From positions 2,611,856-2,675,855 of the forward strand of contig ML133365.1 in NCBI GenBank assembly GCA_003864495.1: 64,000 nt of DNA, read 5' to 3'. Numbering within the stretch: position 1 is the first letter of the stretch; each line of letters starts with the position of its first letter. This DNA comes from Nemopilema nomurai. Lineage: Eukaryota > Cnidaria > Scyphozoa > Rhizostomeae > Rhizostomatidae. The position numbers were made by a program, and so were the translations under genes. Positions 61,711-64,000 of this stretch are shown here, piece after piece. Under the pieces are notes generated by a model. It was given only the letters and a program-made list of their open reading frames with translations. It ran no database searches and was not told the DNA's origin.

Positions 61711-62135
61711 TAAACTAGGGTCGTCCCCAGCAAATATGCCAAACTCACGACTAACCAAATCAACGCGCCCATACCAAGGACAAGAAGCAGAAATGCAGTT
61801 TTGTCAGGCTGTAAAAATGTCAGTTTGTTCTGCTGCTTTGAAGTTTTGATTACTACACTTGACATTTGGAGCCCATCTTTAATGTGAACGTGCGGAATGC
61901 GCTCCTAAAGTCACGTTATGCAACGCAGCCGCAACGCCAGGGGCGCCTTTGTGAATCCGAATGAATCAGACCTTGCTATTGATTCAGCTGGTATCCCTGT
62001 GAATAACATCAAGACTGTCACATGATTCGCGCTACTCAGGCGACCTTCTAGCTCGTAATGTTTTGTTTTACATCACATGAACCTATCGTAAGTCTGACCT
62101 GAGCCAGAATTCATCTTATTATACCATGGTTCAAC
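61711..62135. other. Upstream region of a candidate gene
   Basis: No recognisable coding or repeat feature; would contain the promoter of the candidate gene starting at 62136. Confidence 0.35.
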
Positions 62136-62412
62136 ATGTTCTCAAGAATTTTCAATCTACCGAAAAAAGAAGAGAAAAAGGACGAACATTGTGAATGGTA
62201 AGCCGAAGATATTTGATTTTACCAATGATAGCATGTAGTGAAAGTCGAGGCTAGGCCATCCAATTCTATTATTTCAACTATTTCAAAATTTGGCGGCCTA
62301 GTTTTCCATGTTATTCCAAACAGGTGCATTATGAAGAAGATTGTTTTTATAACTCTTCTGGTGCTTTATTTTGTAGGCATCTGAACTTGGATGATTTTCA
62401 AGCTGCCCCGAG
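62136..62412 (+). CDS. First two exons of an unidentified gene
   Basis: Exon 62136-62197 starts MFSRIFNLPKKEEKKDE and ends at a strong donor GTAAGC. Exon 62377-62412 follows an acceptor TTTTGTAG and ends at a donor GTAAGG. The phases agree (phase 2 into 1, ending phase 2), giving 33 residues with a basic and acidic start and then HLNLDDFQAAPR. I do not recognise the protein. I found no next exon with matching phase before the window end. Three good splice sites in register make chance unlikely but not excluded. Confidence 0.4.
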
Positions 62413-64000
62413 GTAAGGATTTTGGCGCAAGCCCTCACTCACACCCACAATTGTTGATTCAGAATTTGGGTAATAAATACCAAATTTGTAAATTAGCTGA
62501 CGAAAAAGCTAAAAATTGAAATAAGCAACAACTTGTCTTTGAAATTTACAACGTTGGGTCACCAATTACTTCAAAAATGAATGTTTACTCTTCAGGATCA
62601 TTTATTTTTATTTCTTATGAATTGCGCACTGCTTGGCACTTTCTCGGCTTCCAAACAACCGGGATTTGTGCACAGAAAGCAAGCAACATTCATGCATTGC
62701 GCAACGATCTCGACGAAATTCAAGCTTAAGTGCAAGCAGAATATATTTTGACGTGTACAACACTAAAACATTCGAAAGTTGGGGAGGTGTTTTGAAGTAC
62801 CTCCTTTTTTCAAATCATAAATGAAGTTAATTTCTGAAGATAATTTTTCACTCTTTATTAATATCCATTCTGGGTGGAATAGAGTATAGAAAGTAAACTG
62901 TGCTGAAAATTTTTCTAGTACCTTGTACCATTTGATTGTTCTAGTACACCTTTTTTGTTTTTTTTGTTTTTTTCAAATTACTTGCTATCTCACTGTGGTT
63001 CATTTCAACCACAGTGGATTAGAAAAATTTATTGGAGACATCATTTTTTCAAAAAAAATTCTGTTTAGGAGAATGGAATGAAATAATAGTATTCACATGT
63101 TAACCTGCTTGCAATTTACATCCAAGCATTGAGAATTTATATCATTTGTGTAACCATTATACTGCAAGCCTTTTCCTTTGTTGACATTTGTTTCTTCTTT
63201 AGCTGTAATTTTTACATTGAATTATGGTTTCTTAGCTGGCTCACTACTTTTTATGATCAAATAATTTTTTTATTATCTATTTTGGTTTATGTTCCTTTAA
63301 GAGCAGCATTTTCTCACAGGCCTAAGTTCTTTTTTAACTAGTTTCATGTAAGATAAACTTGATGCTTCAAAAGCTTTTATCCTTTTATCAGCCTCATTAA
63401 TATGCTCTTTTTCCGGAGCTCATCACCTGAGCAGAAAAATGCTAAATGCATGTATGTCAGATACATAATCTGTTTGTAAAATAGACTCTAAATGCAAACT
63501 TGTGATTTATGACAGATATATTGCACTTGGATGTTTTCTGTTTTCAACTGATTTCATAATATTTTAATTTACCCTGAAATATGGGCATTTATTCATTTAT
63601 TTGCCCTGAAAGGCAAGGATTCAAGCATATTATTTTAAGAGTTTTTTTAGATGCAAATAAACACTTTTTTACTTTTGCAAGAAAAGAGAAAGCTTCTTGT
63701 ATGCTTTGAATCTTTGTAGATAAAAGTGTAAAATAACAGAATAACCCAAAGGCCAATATCATTTTGTTAGGTATAGGCCTGATTCATGCTTTGCAGATAG
63801 AAGAAGTGGGCTGGGTGGTTCTATAACTGCTCTAATTGTGATTTGGCAAAACGATTCCTTGGTGCTTTATACCCTGATGGTGCAAATTTCTTTCAAAATG
63901 TTTTGTTGCTCTGCAGTTTTTATTGAAAGAAAATAAATTTGTTTTGTTTTTGCTATAATTTTTTAATGTAGGGACTGCATTTGCCAGGTTTTTTAGGTTT
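62413..64000. other. AT-rich stretch, probably intron of the candidate gene
   Basis: Holds a perfect 10-bp hairpin at 62991-63016 (CACTGTGGTT/AACCACAGTG, loop CATTTC). No exon in the required phase was found. Confidence 0.4.

Overview
This is a window of intron-rich eukaryotic nuclear DNA from an animal. Every gene I can reconstruct is metazoan, introns have spliceosomal borders, and about half of the window is AT-rich intergenic or intronic DNA with transposon debris. The gene set (an H-NOX guanylate cyclase of the atypical invertebrate type, a membrane protein resembling the chemoreceptor-like GRL family, LRMDA, FAM241B, DYDC, renalase, TPD52) and the repeat style (hAT-like elements, C-rich MITEs, a DIRS-type reverse transcriptase remnant) fit a non-bilaterian or invertebrate animal. 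A cnidarian is my best guess, but I cannot prove it from the sequence.

Layout. 0.75-2.24 kb (-): intronless multi-pass membrane protein. 2.4-8.8 kb: gene-poor, with an interspersed repeat, a tandemly duplicated tRNA-like unit and transposon ends. 8.88-13.98 kb (-): soluble guanylate cyclase with an H-NOX sensor, nine coding exons, 736 residues. 14-18.6 kb: nothing recognised. 18.64-22.28 kb (-): DPY30-domain protein of the DYDC type, last exon not found, with a LINE remnant in an intron. 26.35-33.37 kb (+): LRMDA, with an AT-AC (U12-type) intron and a 3.6 kb array of about 224 copies of a 16-bp minisatellite inside its last intron. 33.4-38.7 kb: repeat-rich, with a DIRS reverse transcriptase remnant and a hAT element bounded by perfect 8-bp target duplications. 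39.64-40.05 kb (+): FAM241B, single exon. 41.46-45.84 kb (-): TPD52 family, five exons. 46.60-49.68 kb (-): renalase, four exons. 51.1-52.2 kb (-): decayed hAT transposase. 53.1-53.5 kb: LINE 3' end inserted into a second copy of the 2.9 kb repeat. 54.99-57.63 kb (-): membrane-anchored glucosidase-II-beta-like protein, three exons. 57.7-62.1 kb: no gene recognised, with a small Harbinger-like MITE. 62.1-62.4 kb (+): two exons of an unidentified gene that would run off the window.

The genes do not form a functional cassette and appear to be independent housekeeping or signalling loci. Four of the seven recognised genes (DYDC, LRMDA, FAM241B, RNLS) have human orthologues on chromosome 10q22-q23, so the neighbourhood looks like a surviving piece of an ancient animal linkage group. 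Exon borders were read by eye from splice consensus and reading-frame continuity, with no transcript evidence.
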